Source of the DNA: Oxalobacter paeniformigenes
Lineage (GTDB): Bacteria > Pseudomonadota > Gammaproteobacteria > Burkholderiales > Burkholderiaceae_D
Length of the DNA: 64,000 bases
Direction of reading: 5' to 3'
NCBI RefSeq assembly: GCF_027158465.1
Contig: NZ_JAMKYL010000001.1
Coordinates: 310,001 to 374,000 of the forward strand
The notes under the pieces are model-generated. The model was not told the origin of the DNA and did no database searches. It saw only the letters and a list, made by a program, of their open reading frames with translations. A program made the translations under genes and the position numbers. Below are positions 19,433 to 29,135 of the stretch, piece by piece (positions within the stretch are counted from its first letter, which is position 1; each line of letters begins with the position of its first letter).

Positions 19433-19664
19433 GGGTATTTTGCGGATGAAAGGTTGCCGGTATGTGTACGAGGTATCGTCGTGTGTATTCGGGATTGACG
19501 GATGCAGACAGTGTACAGGTCGTCTGGAAGCATGGTTTTCATCTGTATCAAGGATTGTCAAAAATGCATGACGGCATTGCCAGCCGGATATCACGGGATT
19601 ATCGTGTGAATGACGGAACAGGTACGCAAACAACGGGCCTGATTCCGTGCTGACAGGGGGATGC

Positions 19665-20924
19665 ATGCAGAGAAAGGACAACGGTGAAACAGGAAGGGCA
19701 ATGCAAGGCGATTCAGGATTGCCGGTAGGGCTGATCCTCGTTTTGGGAATGGCCGGGTTCGTCTCGGCAGCCGATAACTGGGTGGTATCGGCCCTGTTGC
19801 CGGCTGTGGCGGCCGATTTCGGTACCGGTATCGCGACGGCTGCCGGTGTGCTGACGGCTTATCTGGTACCTTATGGCGTCATGCAGCCAGTGTACGGGCA
19901 TCTTGCAGACCGGTTCGGCAAGGCATCCGTTCTCAGATGTATTCTGGCAGGGTTGACGCTGGCCACGGCCGGTTGTGTCCTGGCGCCAGCATTGGGCTGG
20001 CTGATGGTTTGCCGTTTTGTGGCCGGTTTTTTCGCGGCCGGAATCATTGCGGTTTCGCTGGCGATGATCGGTGATGAGACCGCACCGTCCAGAAGACCGC
20101 AAGGCGTCGGCATGTTCATGGGGATGGTTTTTCTGGGACAGGGTTTTTCTGCCGGTATCGGCGGTTTTCTGGCGGATTGGCTTGACTGGCGCATGATGTT
20201 CGTCTGCCTGATCGGAGTCGCATTGGCGACCCTGTGGTGTTACCGGAAATTGCCGTCCGGAAAAAGGAAACCGGCAGGAAGGCCGTTCTTGCAGGAAGCG
20301 GTCGGCATGATGTGCTCGGAACGGGGACGTTACGTTTTTCCGATGGCGTTCGCGACGGGATTTCTCTTGCTCGGAGCGTACAGTTATCTGGGAAGCTGTC
20401 TGCACGATCAGGCACATGCCTCATATCCCGTCGTGGGGCTGGTCGTCATGGGGTTCGGGATCGCGTCACTGGCTGCCGGCTGGATGCTTGGATGGCTTTC
20501 GTTACGTGTGCCGCCGCATGGCCTGTTGATGGCGGGAGCCGTACTGGCTGGCGTGGCAGCGGTACTTCTGGCATGTTGTCCGTCGATATGGATCGGTGTG
20601 TCGGCCGCGTTGCTGATGGGAACCGGCTATATTTTCCTGCAATCCACACTGGCGACGCAGGCTTTTTATGTCGCCGAAGACAACAAGGGATTGCCATCCG
20701 CTCTTGTTGGACTGGGATTGTTCGGCGGAGGCGGTGCCGGAACGGTCGCGGGTGGCTGGTGTCTGACGCAAGGCGGGTATGGCCTGTTATGGAGCTCAGC
20801 TGCCGTCATGCTGTTTGTGCTGGCGCTGTATGCAGGGACGTGCCTCGGCGGCAGGCTGGTCGGTCCCGAAGCACAGGCATCGGGACTGACCGGCAAAAAG
20901 ACGGAAGATGATGTTCAGGAATAG
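19665..20924 (+). CDS. Major facilitator superfamily transporter (DHA1-like)
   Basis: About 419 residues with 12 predicted membrane helices. The loop between helices 2 and 3 carries GHLADRFGKASVLR, the MFS motif A, and the helix 4 and 5 region FVAGFFAAGIIAVS resembles drug-proton antiporters. The substrate is unknown. The start is ambiguous: ATG 19665 (preceded by GGGGGA), ATG 19701 (preceded by GGAAGG) or GTG 19647. The 3' end overlaps the 3' end of gloB on the other strand by 10 bases. Confidence 0.85.
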   Translation: MQRKDNGETGRAMQGDSGLPVGLILVLGMAGFVSAADNWVVSALLPAVAADFGTGIATAAGVLTAYLVPYGVMQPVYGHLADRFGKASVLRCILAGLTLATAGCVLAPALGWLMVCRFVAGFFAAGIIAVSLAMIGDETAPSRRPQGVGMFMGMVFLGQGFSAGIGGFLADWLDWRMMFVCLIGVALATLWCYRKLPSGKRKPAGRPFLQEAVGMMCSERGRYVFPMAFATGFLLLGAYSYLGSCLHDQAHASYPVVGLVVMGFGIASLAAGWMLGWLSLRVPPHGLLMAGAVLAGVAAVLLACCPSIWIGVSAALLMGTGYIFLQSTLATQAFYVAEDNKGLPSALVGLGLFGGGGAGTVAGGWCLTQGGYGLLWSSAAVMLFVLALYAGTCLGGRLVGPEAQASGLTGKKTEDDVQE

Positions 20925-21712
20925 GTGTTTTTCCATTCGCGCATTGCGGCGAACGCATCGACAGGCGTTTCGTTTTGCAGACGACCCAGTGCCTTGAGAC
21001 GGGCCATGACGTTTGCACGGTCGGCACGCAGGAAAGGATTGGTTGCCTTTTCGATGCCGATAGTCGAGGGCAAGGTCGGTTGCCGGCGATTCAGCAGCGC
21101 CTGATCGTCGCGGGCGCGCGCGTCGATGGCGGTATTGTCCGGCTCGATTTCACGGGCGAATTTGAGGTTGGAAAGGGTGTATTCGTGGCCGGCGAAAACG
21201 GCGGTGTCTTCAGGAAGCGCCGCCAGTTTGGACAGTGAGGCGAGCATTTGGTCCGGTGTGCCTTCGAACATCCGTCCGCAACCGGCACCGAAAAGCATGT
21301 CACCGCAAAACAGCCATTTTTCAGCGGCTGCATAATAGGCGATATGGCCGCGCGTATGTCCCGGAACGTCAAGTACCGCCAGCGACAGGTCGCCCAGATC
21401 GGGCAACGTGACGGTATCGCCTTCCTGCAACGGTACGGTGACGGATGCGATGCCGTCGTTTTTCGGACCGTAAACGGGAACGGGGTATTTCGCCAGCAGA
21501 TCGTCCACACCGGCGGTGTGGTCTTCATGCCGATGTGTCAGTAAAATGGCGGACAGTTGCAGGGAGCGTTTTCGCAGTGTGTCGAGAACGGGAGCCGCCT
21601 CGCCGGGGTCGATCACGACGGCATGGGTTTGGCTGGCGATCATCCAGATGTAGTTGTCCCGGAAGGCCGGAATCGGACTGACGGCAATGCCGGAGGCGGT
21701 CACAGATGACAT
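20915..21712 (-). CDS. gloB: Hydroxyacylglutathione hydrolase (glyoxalase II)
   Basis: 265 residues. GloB hydrolyses S-lactoylglutathione to D-lactate and glutathione, completing methylglyoxal detoxification. The metallo-beta-lactamase metal motif is present as LTHRHEDHTAG, with the later GHTRGHIAYY, FCGDMLF and GHEYTLSNLKFA motifs. The C-terminal substrate-binding domain is complete. GGGAGA precedes the ATG. It is divergent from rnhA, a conserved neighbour. Confidence 0.94.
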   Translation of the reverse strand: MSSVTASGIAVSPIPAFRDNYIWMIASQTHAVVIDPGEAAPVLDTLRKRSLQLSAILLTHRHEDHTAGVDDLLAKYPVPVYGPKNDGIASVTVPLQEGDTVTLPDLGDLSLAVLDVPGHTRGHIAYYAAAEKWLFCGDMLFGAGCGRMFEGTPDQMLASLSKLAALPEDTAVFAGHEYTLSNLKFAREIEPDNTAIDARARDDQALLNRRQPTLPSTIGIEKATNPFLRADRANVMARLKALGRLQNETPVDAFAAMREWKNTYS

Positions 21713-21781
21713 GGTATCGTATCTCCCTGAACAAAAAATTCATTATAACCAGAGTTTTGCGCAAGTGTTTGGGATTGGCCG

Positions 21782-22231
21782 ATGAACAGCGAAAAAATGA
21801 CGGAAGTCGAGATTTATACCGATGGCGCGTGCCGCGGCAATCCGGGGCCGGGAGGCTGGGGCGTCTGGATGGTGTCCGGTCCGCATGAAAAGGAACTTTT
21901 CGGCGGGGAATTGAATACCACGAACAATCGCATGGAACTGACGGCGGTCATTACGGCATTGCGTGCGCTCAGGCGACCCTGCCGTGTGATCCTGCATACC
22001 GACAGTCAGTATGTCCAGAAAGGGATCAGCGAGTGGATCGTCGGCTGGAAAGCACGGGGCTGGCGGACGGCAGACAAAAAGCCGGTGAAAAACGCCGATT
22101 TGTGGCAGGAACTCGATGAAGCCACGCGCCGTCATGATATCCAGTGGCGCTGGGTCAAGGGGCATGCCGGTCATGAGGGCAATGAACGCGCCGACAGGCT
22201 CGCCAACAAGGGGGTCGATTCGGTGTTGTGA
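21782..22231 (+). CDS. rnhA: Ribonuclease HI
   Basis: 149 residues. RNase HI cuts RNA in RNA-DNA hybrids. All four acidic catalytic positions can be seen: YTDGACRGNPGPGGW, NRMELTAV, LHTDSQYV and ERADRLANKG. An alternative ATG at 21797 would remove five residues. In related genomes dnaQ often follows; here a small secreted protein does. Confidence 0.95.
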   Translation: MNSEKMTEVEIYTDGACRGNPGPGGWGVWMVSGPHEKELFGGELNTTNNRMELTAVITALRALRRPCRVILHTDSQYVQKGISEWIVGWKARGWRTADKKPVKNADLWQELDEATRRHDIQWRWVKGHAGHEGNERADRLANKGVDSVL

Positions 22232-22248
22232 GCGAAAAGGGGGAAATC

Positions 22249-22518
22249 ATGTTGAAAAAGGCAGGATGGATGGTTGCCGCACTGGCGTTTGCCGGCTTTT
22301 CCGGTCTGGCGACGGCGGCGACGATGTCGCCGGAAGTGTACGGCTTCCGGATCGAGAAGATCAACAAGGACGACGATGCCTATCGTTACGGCAATTTGTA
22401 TTTGCTGACCGGCCCGGATGGCAAGGAACAGTACATCATCGTGCGCGATGTTTCGGGCGCGGTCGCCATCGTCAAGCGTGAACCGGTCAAGGCGGGAACG
22501 GCCAAGGCAGGCAAGTGA
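22249..22518 (+). CDS. Small secreted protein of unknown function
   Basis: 89 residues. A clear signal peptide (MLKKAGWMVAALAFAGFSGLA, cut near TAA-TM) precedes a short domain with YGFRIEKINKDDDAYRYG and GKEQYIIVRD, ending in an Ala/Lys-rich tail. AAGGGGGA lies ahead of the ATG. It follows rnhA by 17 bases. The frame extends into the rnhA stop (start 22228) but lacks a ribosome site there. No family is recognised. Confidence 0.65.
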   Translation: MLKKAGWMVAALAFAGFSGLATAATMSPEVYGFRIEKINKDDDAYRYGNLYLLTGPDGKEQYIIVRDVSGAVAIVKREPVKAGTAKAGK

Positions 22519-22540
22519 TATGCCATCGTGTGGCTTGCCG

Positions 22541-22604
22541 GCCGGTGAACCGGCATGATGCACGAATGTGCACCGTCAGGGTGCATTGCACCGTCAAGGT
22601 GCAT
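22541..22604. repeat. Cluster of short hairpins with a tandem 18-bp repeat
   Basis: Two adjacent 18-base units at 22569-22586 and 22587-22604 differ at one base; each folds as TGCACC / GGTGCA around a 5-base loop. Just before them are TGCAC-GAAT-GTGCA (22559-22572) and GCCGG-TGAA-CCGGC (22541-22554). The cluster lies between convergent genes and has no T-run, so it is not a classical terminator. Confidence 0.7.
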
Positions 22605-22646
22605 GAATTCCGGTGCGGAAAATTGCCGATGCGTGATCCGGCAGGG

Positions 22647-24611
22647 TCAGGATGACAGCACTTTTTCCAGTTCGTCCTGTTTTTCCAGCCATTCTTCTTC
22701 AAGGGCGGAAAGCTGTCTGGAACAGGCAGCCTGATCGGCCAGTGTTTTTTTCAGGGTCTCGCGCTGTGCAGGTTCGTAAAGCCCCGTATCGGCGAGCCGG
22801 TTGTCGATCGCCGCTTTCTGTTCGTTCAACCTGGCGATTTCATTTTCCAGCCATGCGATCCGTTTTTCCAGCGGTTTTTTCAGTGCGGAAAGCCGTTGCC
22901 GTTCTTCGGCTTCCTGCCTTTTTTGTTCCTTGCGGTCGATAGACGGTTTGTTCGTTTTGGGGGCGGCAAGGGTTTCGCCGTCCGTTTCCGCTTTCGCCAG
23001 CCGTGTGGTGAACAACCAGTTCCGGTAATCGTCCAGATCGCCGTCGAATTCGCGCAGGCGATGGTCCGCCACAATATAGAACCGGTCGGTGGTGGCGCGC
23101 AACAGGTGCCGGTCGTGCGAGACTAACAGCAGGGTACCTTCATATTGCGCCAGCGCTTCGGTCAGCGCTTCGCGCATGTCCAGATCGAGATGGTTCGTCG
23201 GTTCGTCCAACAGCAAGAGGTTGGGGCGCTGCCAGACGATCAGCGCCAGCGCCAGCCGCGCTTTTTCGCCGCCCGAAAAAGGGGCGACCGGGCTGGTGGC
23301 CATGTCGCCCTGAAAATGGAAACCGCCCAGAAAATTGCGCAATTCCTGTTCACGGGTATCCGGCGCGATTTTCGAGAGGTGCCACAACGGCGATTCGTCG
23401 TTACGCAACATTTCCACCTGATGCTGGGCGAAGTATCCGATTTTCAGGCCTTTTCCCGTGGTGAAAACGCCCGATAGCGGCGGCAGTTCGCCGGCGACGG
23501 TCTTGATGAAGGTCGATTTGCCCGCGCCGTTGACGCCCAGAAGGCCGATACGTTCGCCGGTTTGCAACGCAAAACGGGCGACGGAAACGATGGGTGTCGT
23601 TCCGATCGTATCGCCAAGTTCGTTTTGTTGTGTATAACCGGCGGTGACGTCGTCCATGACCAGAAGCGGGTTCGGCGAGGATTCCGGTTCGGGAAAATCG
23701 AAGGAAAATCCGGTCGCCACACGCAGCGGTGCAAGGGCTTCCATTTTTTCCAGCGCCTTCAGGCGGCTTTGTGCCTGTCGTGCCTTGGTGGCCTTGTATC
23801 GGAAGCGGTTGATATACGCTTCGAGATGGGCACGGCGGCGCGCCTGTTTTTCGATCATGCTTTGCATGACGGTGACCTGTTCGGCTCGCTGGCGTTCGAA
23901 GGCGGAATAATTGCCCGCATAGCGTCTGAGCTTGCCGTCGTCGATATGCAGGATGACGTTGGCGATGCCGTCCAGAAAATCCCTGTCGTGGGAAATGACG
24001 ATCAGGGTGCCACTGTAACGTTTGAGCCAGTCTTCAAGCCACAAGATGGCATCCAGATCGAGGTGGTTCGTCGGTTCATCCAGCAACAGCAGATCGGACG
24101 GGCACATCAGTGCTTGTGCCAGATTCAGACGCATGCGCCAGCCGCCGGAAAAGGTCGCCACGCTGTGCTGCATGTCTTCCATGGAAAAGCCAAGTCCGAG
24201 CAAAAGCTGTTCGGCGCGTGAACGCACGGTATAGGCCCCTGCGTCGGCCAGCGCCGTATGCAGTTCGGCGATACGCATGCCGGATGCGGCGGTCTGCGGG
24301 GAAGCTTCGAGTTCCGCCAGTTCGGCCTGCAATGCGCGCAGGTGGGTGTCGCCGTCCATGGCGTATTCGATGGCGGGTCTGTCCAGCGCTGGCGTTTCCT
24401 GTGCGACATGGGATACGCGCCAGCCTGCCGGAAAGTCGATGTCGCCGCCGTCGGGATGCAGCTCACCCAGCAGCAGGGAAAACAGACTGGTTTTACCGGC
24501 GCCGTTGGGACCGACGAGGCCGACTTTCTCGCCCGGATTGACGGTGGCGTCCGCCTTGTCGAACAGCGGCTTCGTGCCGCGCATCAGGGAAAACTGCGAA
24601 AACCGGATCAT
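22647..24611 (-). CDS. yheS: ABC-F family ATPase, YheS-like
   Basis: 654 residues with two ABC cassettes and no membrane segment, so a ribosome-associated ABC-F protein rather than a transporter. Cassette 1 has GPNGAGKTS, FSGGWRMRL and LLLLDEPTNHLDLD; cassette 2 has GVNGAGKST, FSGGEKARL and a second LLLLDEPTNHLDLD. The linker between them holds the arm (RFRYKATKARQAQSRLKAL), and a C-terminal coiled coil (about 560-650) is present. The start overlaps the prmB stop by 4 bases, so the two are coupled. Confidence 0.9.
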   Translation of the reverse strand: MIRFSQFSLMRGTKPLFDKADATVNPGEKVGLVGPNGAGKTSLFSLLLGELHPDGGDIDFPAGWRVSHVAQETPALDRPAIEYAMDGDTHLRALQAELAELEASPQTAASGMRIAELHTALADAGAYTVRSRAEQLLLGLGFSMEDMQHSVATFSGGWRMRLNLAQALMCPSDLLLLDEPTNHLDLDAILWLEDWLKRYSGTLIVISHDRDFLDGIANVILHIDDGKLRRYAGNYSAFERQRAEQVTVMQSMIEKQARRRAHLEAYINRFRYKATKARQAQSRLKALEKMEALAPLRVATGFSFDFPEPESSPNPLLVMDDVTAGYTQQNELGDTIGTTPIVSVARFALQTGERIGLLGVNGAGKSTFIKTVAGELPPLSGVFTTGKGLKIGYFAQHQVEMLRNDESPLWHLSKIAPDTREQELRNFLGGFHFQGDMATSPVAPFSGGEKARLALALIVWQRPNLLLLDEPTNHLDLDMREALTEALAQYEGTLLLVSHDRHLLRATTDRFYIVADHRLREFDGDLDDYRNWLFTTRLAKAETDGETLAAPKTNKPSIDRKEQKRQEAEERQRLSALKKPLEKRIAWLENEIARLNEQKAAIDNRLADTGLYEPAQRETLKKTLADQAACSRQLSALEEEWLEKQDELEKVLSS

Positions 24612-25516
24612 GCTGTTTTCAGGTTTTTGAGTTGTTCGGCGGTCAGCAAAAAGACACGGTCGTCGCCGCCGGAAGTGGACAGCCAGGTCAGTTCCAGTTC
24701 CGGAAAGGCGGCGATGGCGTGTTCGGCTTCGTTGCCGATTTCCACGATCAGCAGTCCGTCGTCGGTCAGGCGTTCGCCGGCGGTACGGACGATACGGCGG
24801 ACGATATCCATACCGTCGAAGCCGCCTGCCAGCGCCATTTGCGGTTCATGCAAATATTCAGGCGGCAGGTTTTCCATCGAGGACTGGTTCACGTATGGCG
24901 GGTTGGTCACGATCAGCTGATAACGCTTGTCGGGAATGCCGTCGTAAAGGTCGGCATGGTGGAGCTGGATGCGGTCCCTCATCCCGTAACGGTCGATATT
25001 CATCTGGGCGACGCCCAGTGCCGCCGGGGAAAGTTCCACGGCATCGACGGTGGCGTTGGGGAACTGGTCGGCCAGCATGATCGCCAGACAGCCTGAACCG
25101 GTACACAGCTCCAGAATGTCCGTGATGCCGTCGGGATCGGGAACCCATGGGGCGAACTGTTCGACGATCAGTTCCGCCAGAAAAGAGCGCGGGATGATGA
25201 CGCCGCGTTCGACATGGAACGAATAGCCCTGCAACCAGGCTTCACCGGTCAGATAGGCGGCCGGAATGCGGTCGGTGACACGTCGTTCGATGATGTCCAT
25301 GACGGAGGCGATTTCTTCGGGCAGCAGGCGTGCGTCCAGAAAGGGTTCCAGACGGTCGATGGGCAGCGAGAGGGTATGCAGAATCAGGTAGGCTGCCTCA
25401 TCGAAAGCGTTTTCGCTGCCGTGTCCGAAAAAGAGTTTTTCGCGCGTGAAGCGGGTGACGGCATAGCGCAACAGGTCGCGCACGGTGGAAAACGGGGTGG
25501 TTTGCTGTGTGTTCAT
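24608..25516 (-). CDS. prmB: Ribosomal protein L3 N5-glutamine methyltransferase
   Basis: 302 residues from MNTQQTTPFSTVRDLL; GAGG lies just before this ATG, while the frame open to 25849 is not family-like. PrmB methylates a glutamine of ribosomal protein L3 using SAM. Motif I is ILELCTGSGCLAI and the substrate-glutamine motif is VTNPPYVN. The N-terminal helical domain is typical. It lies downstream of dapE and overlaps yheS, the usual betaproteobacterial order. Confidence 0.93.
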   Translation of the reverse strand: MNTQQTTPFSTVRDLLRYAVTRFTREKLFFGHGSENAFDEAAYLILHTLSLPIDRLEPFLDARLLPEEIASVMDIIERRVTDRIPAAYLTGEAWLQGYSFHVERGVIIPRSFLAELIVEQFAPWVPDPDGITDILELCTGSGCLAIMLADQFPNATVDAVELSPAALGVAQMNIDRYGMRDRIQLHHADLYDGIPDKRYQLIVTNPPYVNQSSMENLPPEYLHEPQMALAGGFDGMDIVRRIVRTAGERLTDDGLLIVEIGNEAEHAIAAFPELELTWLSTSGGDDRVFLLTAEQLKNLKTA

Positions 25517-25620
25517 GGCCTCGTCCATTGATGAAAGCGAACCCGGCAGGGGCCGGGTTCGCCATGTATCGGTCTGATTGTCTGTATCGCGTACCGGCAC
25601 GCGAAGGTCAAACCGGTATT

Positions 25621-26748
25621 TTACAGGAAGAGTTTCTCCAGTGTACGCCGGTAAATGGCCGTCAGCGGTTCGATGTCGGCGACGAGGACGTTTTCGTCGA
25701 TCTGGTGGATGCTTTCCGTCACGGGACCGAATTCGACGACTTGCGGACAGATACGGGCGATGAAACGGCCGTCGGATGTGCCACCGGATGTGGAGAGTTC
25801 CGGCGTCAGACCGGTTTCGGCTGTGATCGCTTCGGCAAGTGCGTCGCACAGGGAGCCACGTGGCGTCAGGAACGGTACACCGGAATAGTTCCAGTCTAGC
25901 CGGTAACGGAATCCGTATTTGTCCAGAATGGCGTGTACCCGTTTTTTCAGGCTTTCGACCGTGCTGGCGGTGCAGAAACGGAAGTTGAATTCGACGAACA
26001 GCTCGCCCGGGATGACGTTGTTCGCACCGGTTCCCGCATGGATGTTCGACATTTGCCAGGTGGTCGGTTCATAGTATTCGTTGCCGTTGTCCCAGACTTC
26101 GGCGGCGAGTTCGGCCAGCGCGGGTGCGGCCAGATGGATGGGGTTGGCAGCGCGTTTGGGGTAGGCGATATGTCCCTGCTTGCCGAAGACGGTCAGTTGT
26201 CCGCACAGCGAACCGCGTCGGCCATTCTTGATCGTGTCGCCCATTTTTTTCAGGGAACTCGGTTCGCCGACGATGCAGTAATCCGGACGGATGCCGCGTT
26301 GTTCCAGTATTTTGACGACCGCATCGGTACCGTCCACGGCGATGCCTTCCTCATCGCTGGTGATGATGAAACCGATGGAACCGGCATAATCGGGATGGGA
26401 CGTGATGAAGTCCCGTGCGGCGATCACCATGGCGGCGACCGATGTTTTCATGTCGGCGGCGCCTCGTCCGTACAGACGGCCGTCACGGACTGTCGGCGTG
26501 AAGGGATCGGATGTCCATTTATCGAGCGGTCCCGGCGGTACGACATCGGTATGGCCTGCGAAAACGATCAGCGGAGCGGCATCGCCATGGCGAGCCCAGA
26601 GGTTGGTGACGTTGCCGCTGACAATCGTTTCGCATGCAAATCCCAGCGGAGTCAGTACGGAGCGGATGAGGCGCTGGCAATCCTTGTCGTCCGGCGTGAC
26701 GGACGCTTGTGCGATCAGGGAACAGGCGAGGTCGAAAGTGGCGTTCAT
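25621..26748 (-). CDS. dapE: Succinyl-diaminopimelate desuccinylase
   Basis: 375 residues. DapE removes succinate from N-succinyl-LL-diaminopimelate on the way to meso-DAP and lysine. The dizinc M20 peptidase motifs are VFAGHTDVVPPG and GRGAADMK; SDEEGIA carries the catalytic glutamate pair, and STSGGTSDGRF is near the C-terminus. It follows dapD by 14 bases. Confidence 0.95.
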   Translation of the reverse strand: MNATFDLACSLIAQASVTPDDKDCQRLIRSVLTPLGFACETIVSGNVTNLWARHGDAAPLIVFAGHTDVVPPGPLDKWTSDPFTPTVRDGRLYGRGAADMKTSVAAMVIAARDFITSHPDYAGSIGFIITSDEEGIAVDGTDAVVKILEQRGIRPDYCIVGEPSSLKKMGDTIKNGRRGSLCGQLTVFGKQGHIAYPKRAANPIHLAAPALAELAAEVWDNGNEYYEPTTWQMSNIHAGTGANNVIPGELFVEFNFRFCTASTVESLKKRVHAILDKYGFRYRLDWNYSGVPFLTPRGSLCDALAEAITAETGLTPELSTSGGTSDGRFIARICPQVVEFGPVTESIHQIDENVLVADIEPLTAIYRRTLEKLFL

Positions 26749-26762
26749 CGTGGCATCTCTTG

Positions 26763-27608
26763 TCAGTTGTCGCGTAAAAGGTCGTTGATCGCCGTTTTGG
26801 CGCGTGTCTGTGCATCCACACGCTTGACGATGACAGCACAGTATAAACTGTATTTGCCGCTGGGGTCGGGCAGATTGCCGGGTACGACGACGGAGCCGGA
26901 CGGGACACGCCCGTAGAGGATGCGGTCGTTTTCGCGATCGTAGATGCGGGTGGACTGGCCGATGTACACGCCCATGGAAATGACGCTGTTTTCCTCGACG
27001 ATGACACCTTCGACGATTTCGGAGCGCGCGCCGATGAAGCAGTTGTCCTCGATGATGGTCGGATTGGCTTGCATCGGTTCGAGTACGCCGCCGATGCCCA
27101 CACCGCCGGAGAGATGGACGTGTTTGCCGATTTGTGCGCAGGAGCCGACGGTCGCCCAGGTGTCGATCATCGTACCTTCATCGACATAGGCGCCGATATT
27201 GACGAAAGACGGCATCATGACGACGTTTTTGCCGATATAGCTGCCCAGACGGGCGACGGCGGGCGGTACGACACGGAATCCGCCTCGGGCGAAGTCTTCC
27301 TGCGTGTAGTTGGCGAACTTGCTGCTGACCTTGTCATAAAAATGCAGGGCGGGCGAGCCGTCGGAGCCGACCGGCATGGCGAAATTTTCCTGAAGGCGGA
27401 AAGAAAGCAGGACGGCTTTTTTGGTCCACTGGTTGACGACCCATTCGCCGTTTTTCTTTTCGGCCACGCGTAAAAGACCGCAGTCCAGTTGCCGGATGAC
27501 TTCGGCGATGGCTGCACGGAGAATGGGGGAGGCATCGGTCGCGGTGAAACTGTCGCGGTTTTCCCATGCGTCTTCGATGATCTGTTTGAGCTGTTCCTGT
27601 TGTGTCAT
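26763..27608 (-). CDS. dapD: Tetrahydrodipicolinate N-succinyltransferase
   Basis: 281 residues. DapD transfers succinyl from succinyl-CoA to tetrahydrodipicolinate. The left-handed beta-helix hexapeptide repeats run from about residue 105 to 230 (for example GKNVVMMPSFVNIGAYVDEG and the stretch around GGVGIGGVLEP). It sits between dapC and dapE with gaps of 27 and 14 bases, so all three are one transcript. Confidence 0.95.
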   Translation of the reverse strand: MTQQEQLKQIIEDAWENRDSFTATDASPILRAAIAEVIRQLDCGLLRVAEKKNGEWVVNQWTKKAVLLSFRLQENFAMPVGSDGSPALHFYDKVSSKFANYTQEDFARGGFRVVPPAVARLGSYIGKNVVMMPSFVNIGAYVDEGTMIDTWATVGSCAQIGKHVHLSGGVGIGGVLEPMQANPTIIEDNCFIGARSEIVEGVIVEENSVISMGVYIGQSTRIYDRENDRILYGRVPSGSVVVPGNLPDPSGKYSLYCAVIVKRVDAQTRAKTAINDLLRDN

Positions 27609-27635
27609 GATGGTTCCTCTTTTGTTGGTATGCGG

Positions 27636-28832
27636 TCAGGGCAGTGTCCGGACGAAAGCGGCGATACGCTGTATGCCTTCCAGACATTCGGCGGGTTCGG
27701 CGACCAGCGCGATACGGATGCGGTTTCTTCCCGGATTTTCGCCATGGGCTTCGCGTGCGAGATAACTGCCCGGCAAGACGGTGACATGGCGGCTTTCGTA
27801 GAGGCGGCGGGCGAATTCCGTGTCGGAAAGGCCTGTTTTTTCATGGACTTCCGCCCAGAGATAGAAACTGGCGTCCGGCATCGAAACGTTCAGTGCCGAT
27901 TGCAGCACGGGCAGGGCCTGCCGGAATTTTGCAGTGTATTTTTCACGGTTTTCGATGACGTGTGCTTCGTCGTTCCATGCTGCGATCGAGGCGGCCTGTA
28001 CCGTTTCACTCATGGCGGTACCGTGGTAGGTGCGATACAGCAGAAATTTCCGGATGATGCTCGCGTCGCCGGCGACGAAGCCGGAGCGCAGGCCGGGAAC
28101 ATTGGAGCGTTTGGACAGCGACGAGAGCATGATCAGGCGGGGATAGCCGTCGCGTCCAAGCCGGTGCGCCGCTTCCAGTCCGCCCAGCGGCGGGGTGTCG
28201 AAATAGATTTCCGAATAGCATTCGTCGGATGCGATCACGAATCCGTAACGGTCGGACAGTTCGAAGAGTTTTTTCCATTGCGCCAGGGTCATGACGGCGC
28301 CAGTCGGGTTGGCGGGCGAACAGGTGTACAGCAGTTTCGTTTTCGCCCAGATATGTTCCGGTACGCTGTCGTAGTCGCAGGCGAAGTTCATCGCCGGATC
28401 GGCATTGACGAAATACGGTGTCGCGCCGCCGAGCAGGGCCGCGCCTTCGTAGATCTGGTAAAACGGATTGGGGCAGACCACGATGCCATGTTCTGACGGA
28501 TCGAGTACGGTTTGCGCCAGTGCGAACAGGGCTTCGCGCGAGCCCAGTGTCGGCAGGATGGTGGCCGGGTCGGGTGCGGCGATGCCGTAGCGGTTTGCCA
28601 GCCAGCGTGCGATCGTTTCACGGAGTGCGAGCGTGCCGACGGTCGCCGGATAGCGCGAAAGTCCTTCGGGATGGTCGGCCAGCGTCTGCCGGATGAAGGC
28701 CGGTGCGGGATGCCGCGGTTCGCCGATGCCCAGATTGATAGGGTTGTATGCCGGATCGGGCGTTACACCGGAAAACAGTTTGCGCAGTTTTTCGAATGGA
28801 TAGGATTGCAGTCGGTCGAGTAACGGATTCAT
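27636..28832 (-). CDS. dapC: Succinyldiaminopimelate transaminase
   Basis: 398 residues from MNPLLDRLQSYPFEKL. A class I/II PLP aminotransferase, probably making N-succinyl-LL-diaminopimelate. The PLP-binding features SPANPTGAV, ASDECYSEIYFD and the lysine motif SSLSKRSNVPGLR are clear. The DapC assignment rests on the match to the Proteobacterial DapC type and on being first in a dapC-dapD-dapE unit. The open frame to 28943 lacks a ribosome site. Confidence 0.92.
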   Translation of the reverse strand: MNPLLDRLQSYPFEKLRKLFSGVTPDPAYNPINLGIGEPRHPAPAFIRQTLADHPEGLSRYPATVGTLALRETIARWLANRYGIAAPDPATILPTLGSREALFALAQTVLDPSEHGIVVCPNPFYQIYEGAALLGGATPYFVNADPAMNFACDYDSVPEHIWAKTKLLYTCSPANPTGAVMTLAQWKKLFELSDRYGFVIASDECYSEIYFDTPPLGGLEAAHRLGRDGYPRLIMLSSLSKRSNVPGLRSGFVAGDASIIRKFLLYRTYHGTAMSETVQAASIAAWNDEAHVIENREKYTAKFRQALPVLQSALNVSMPDASFYLWAEVHEKTGLSDTEFARRLYESRHVTVLPGSYLAREAHGENPGRNRIRIALVAEPAECLEGIQRIAAFVRTLP

Positions 28833-29135
28833 AAGTCGGTCTCGCGGATAGTGCCTGAAATCATAAGTTTCCTGCCGGAAATGATAATCGCTTTTTCGGA
28901 ATCGATGGCAAGCGGTTGTTTCCGGTCGATACACCGAATGCATGCATAATCCGTGCCAATACGATGCAGTATGGCACGAAAACGGTGCAGGAATGAAACA
29001 TCAGGGAAACGGGTAGGCTGTTGCGCTGTTTTGTCACAGGCCGGTCATGCCGTTTGCCTAATATGAAACAGCAGGACGGGTATCCGGAAAACGGTTTTCC
29101 GGACAGGTCAAAGACAGCCATGAAAGGAAACAGGG
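28833..29135. other. Intergenic region upstream of dapC
   Basis: 303 bases expected to hold the dapC promoter (minus strand) and a promoter for the small genes on the plus strand. No strong promoter pair, RNA gene or repeat was recognised. Confidence 0.35.

Noticed and set aside
22569..22604. CRISPR-like direct repeat
   Set aside because: Only two units with no spacer between them and no cas genes.
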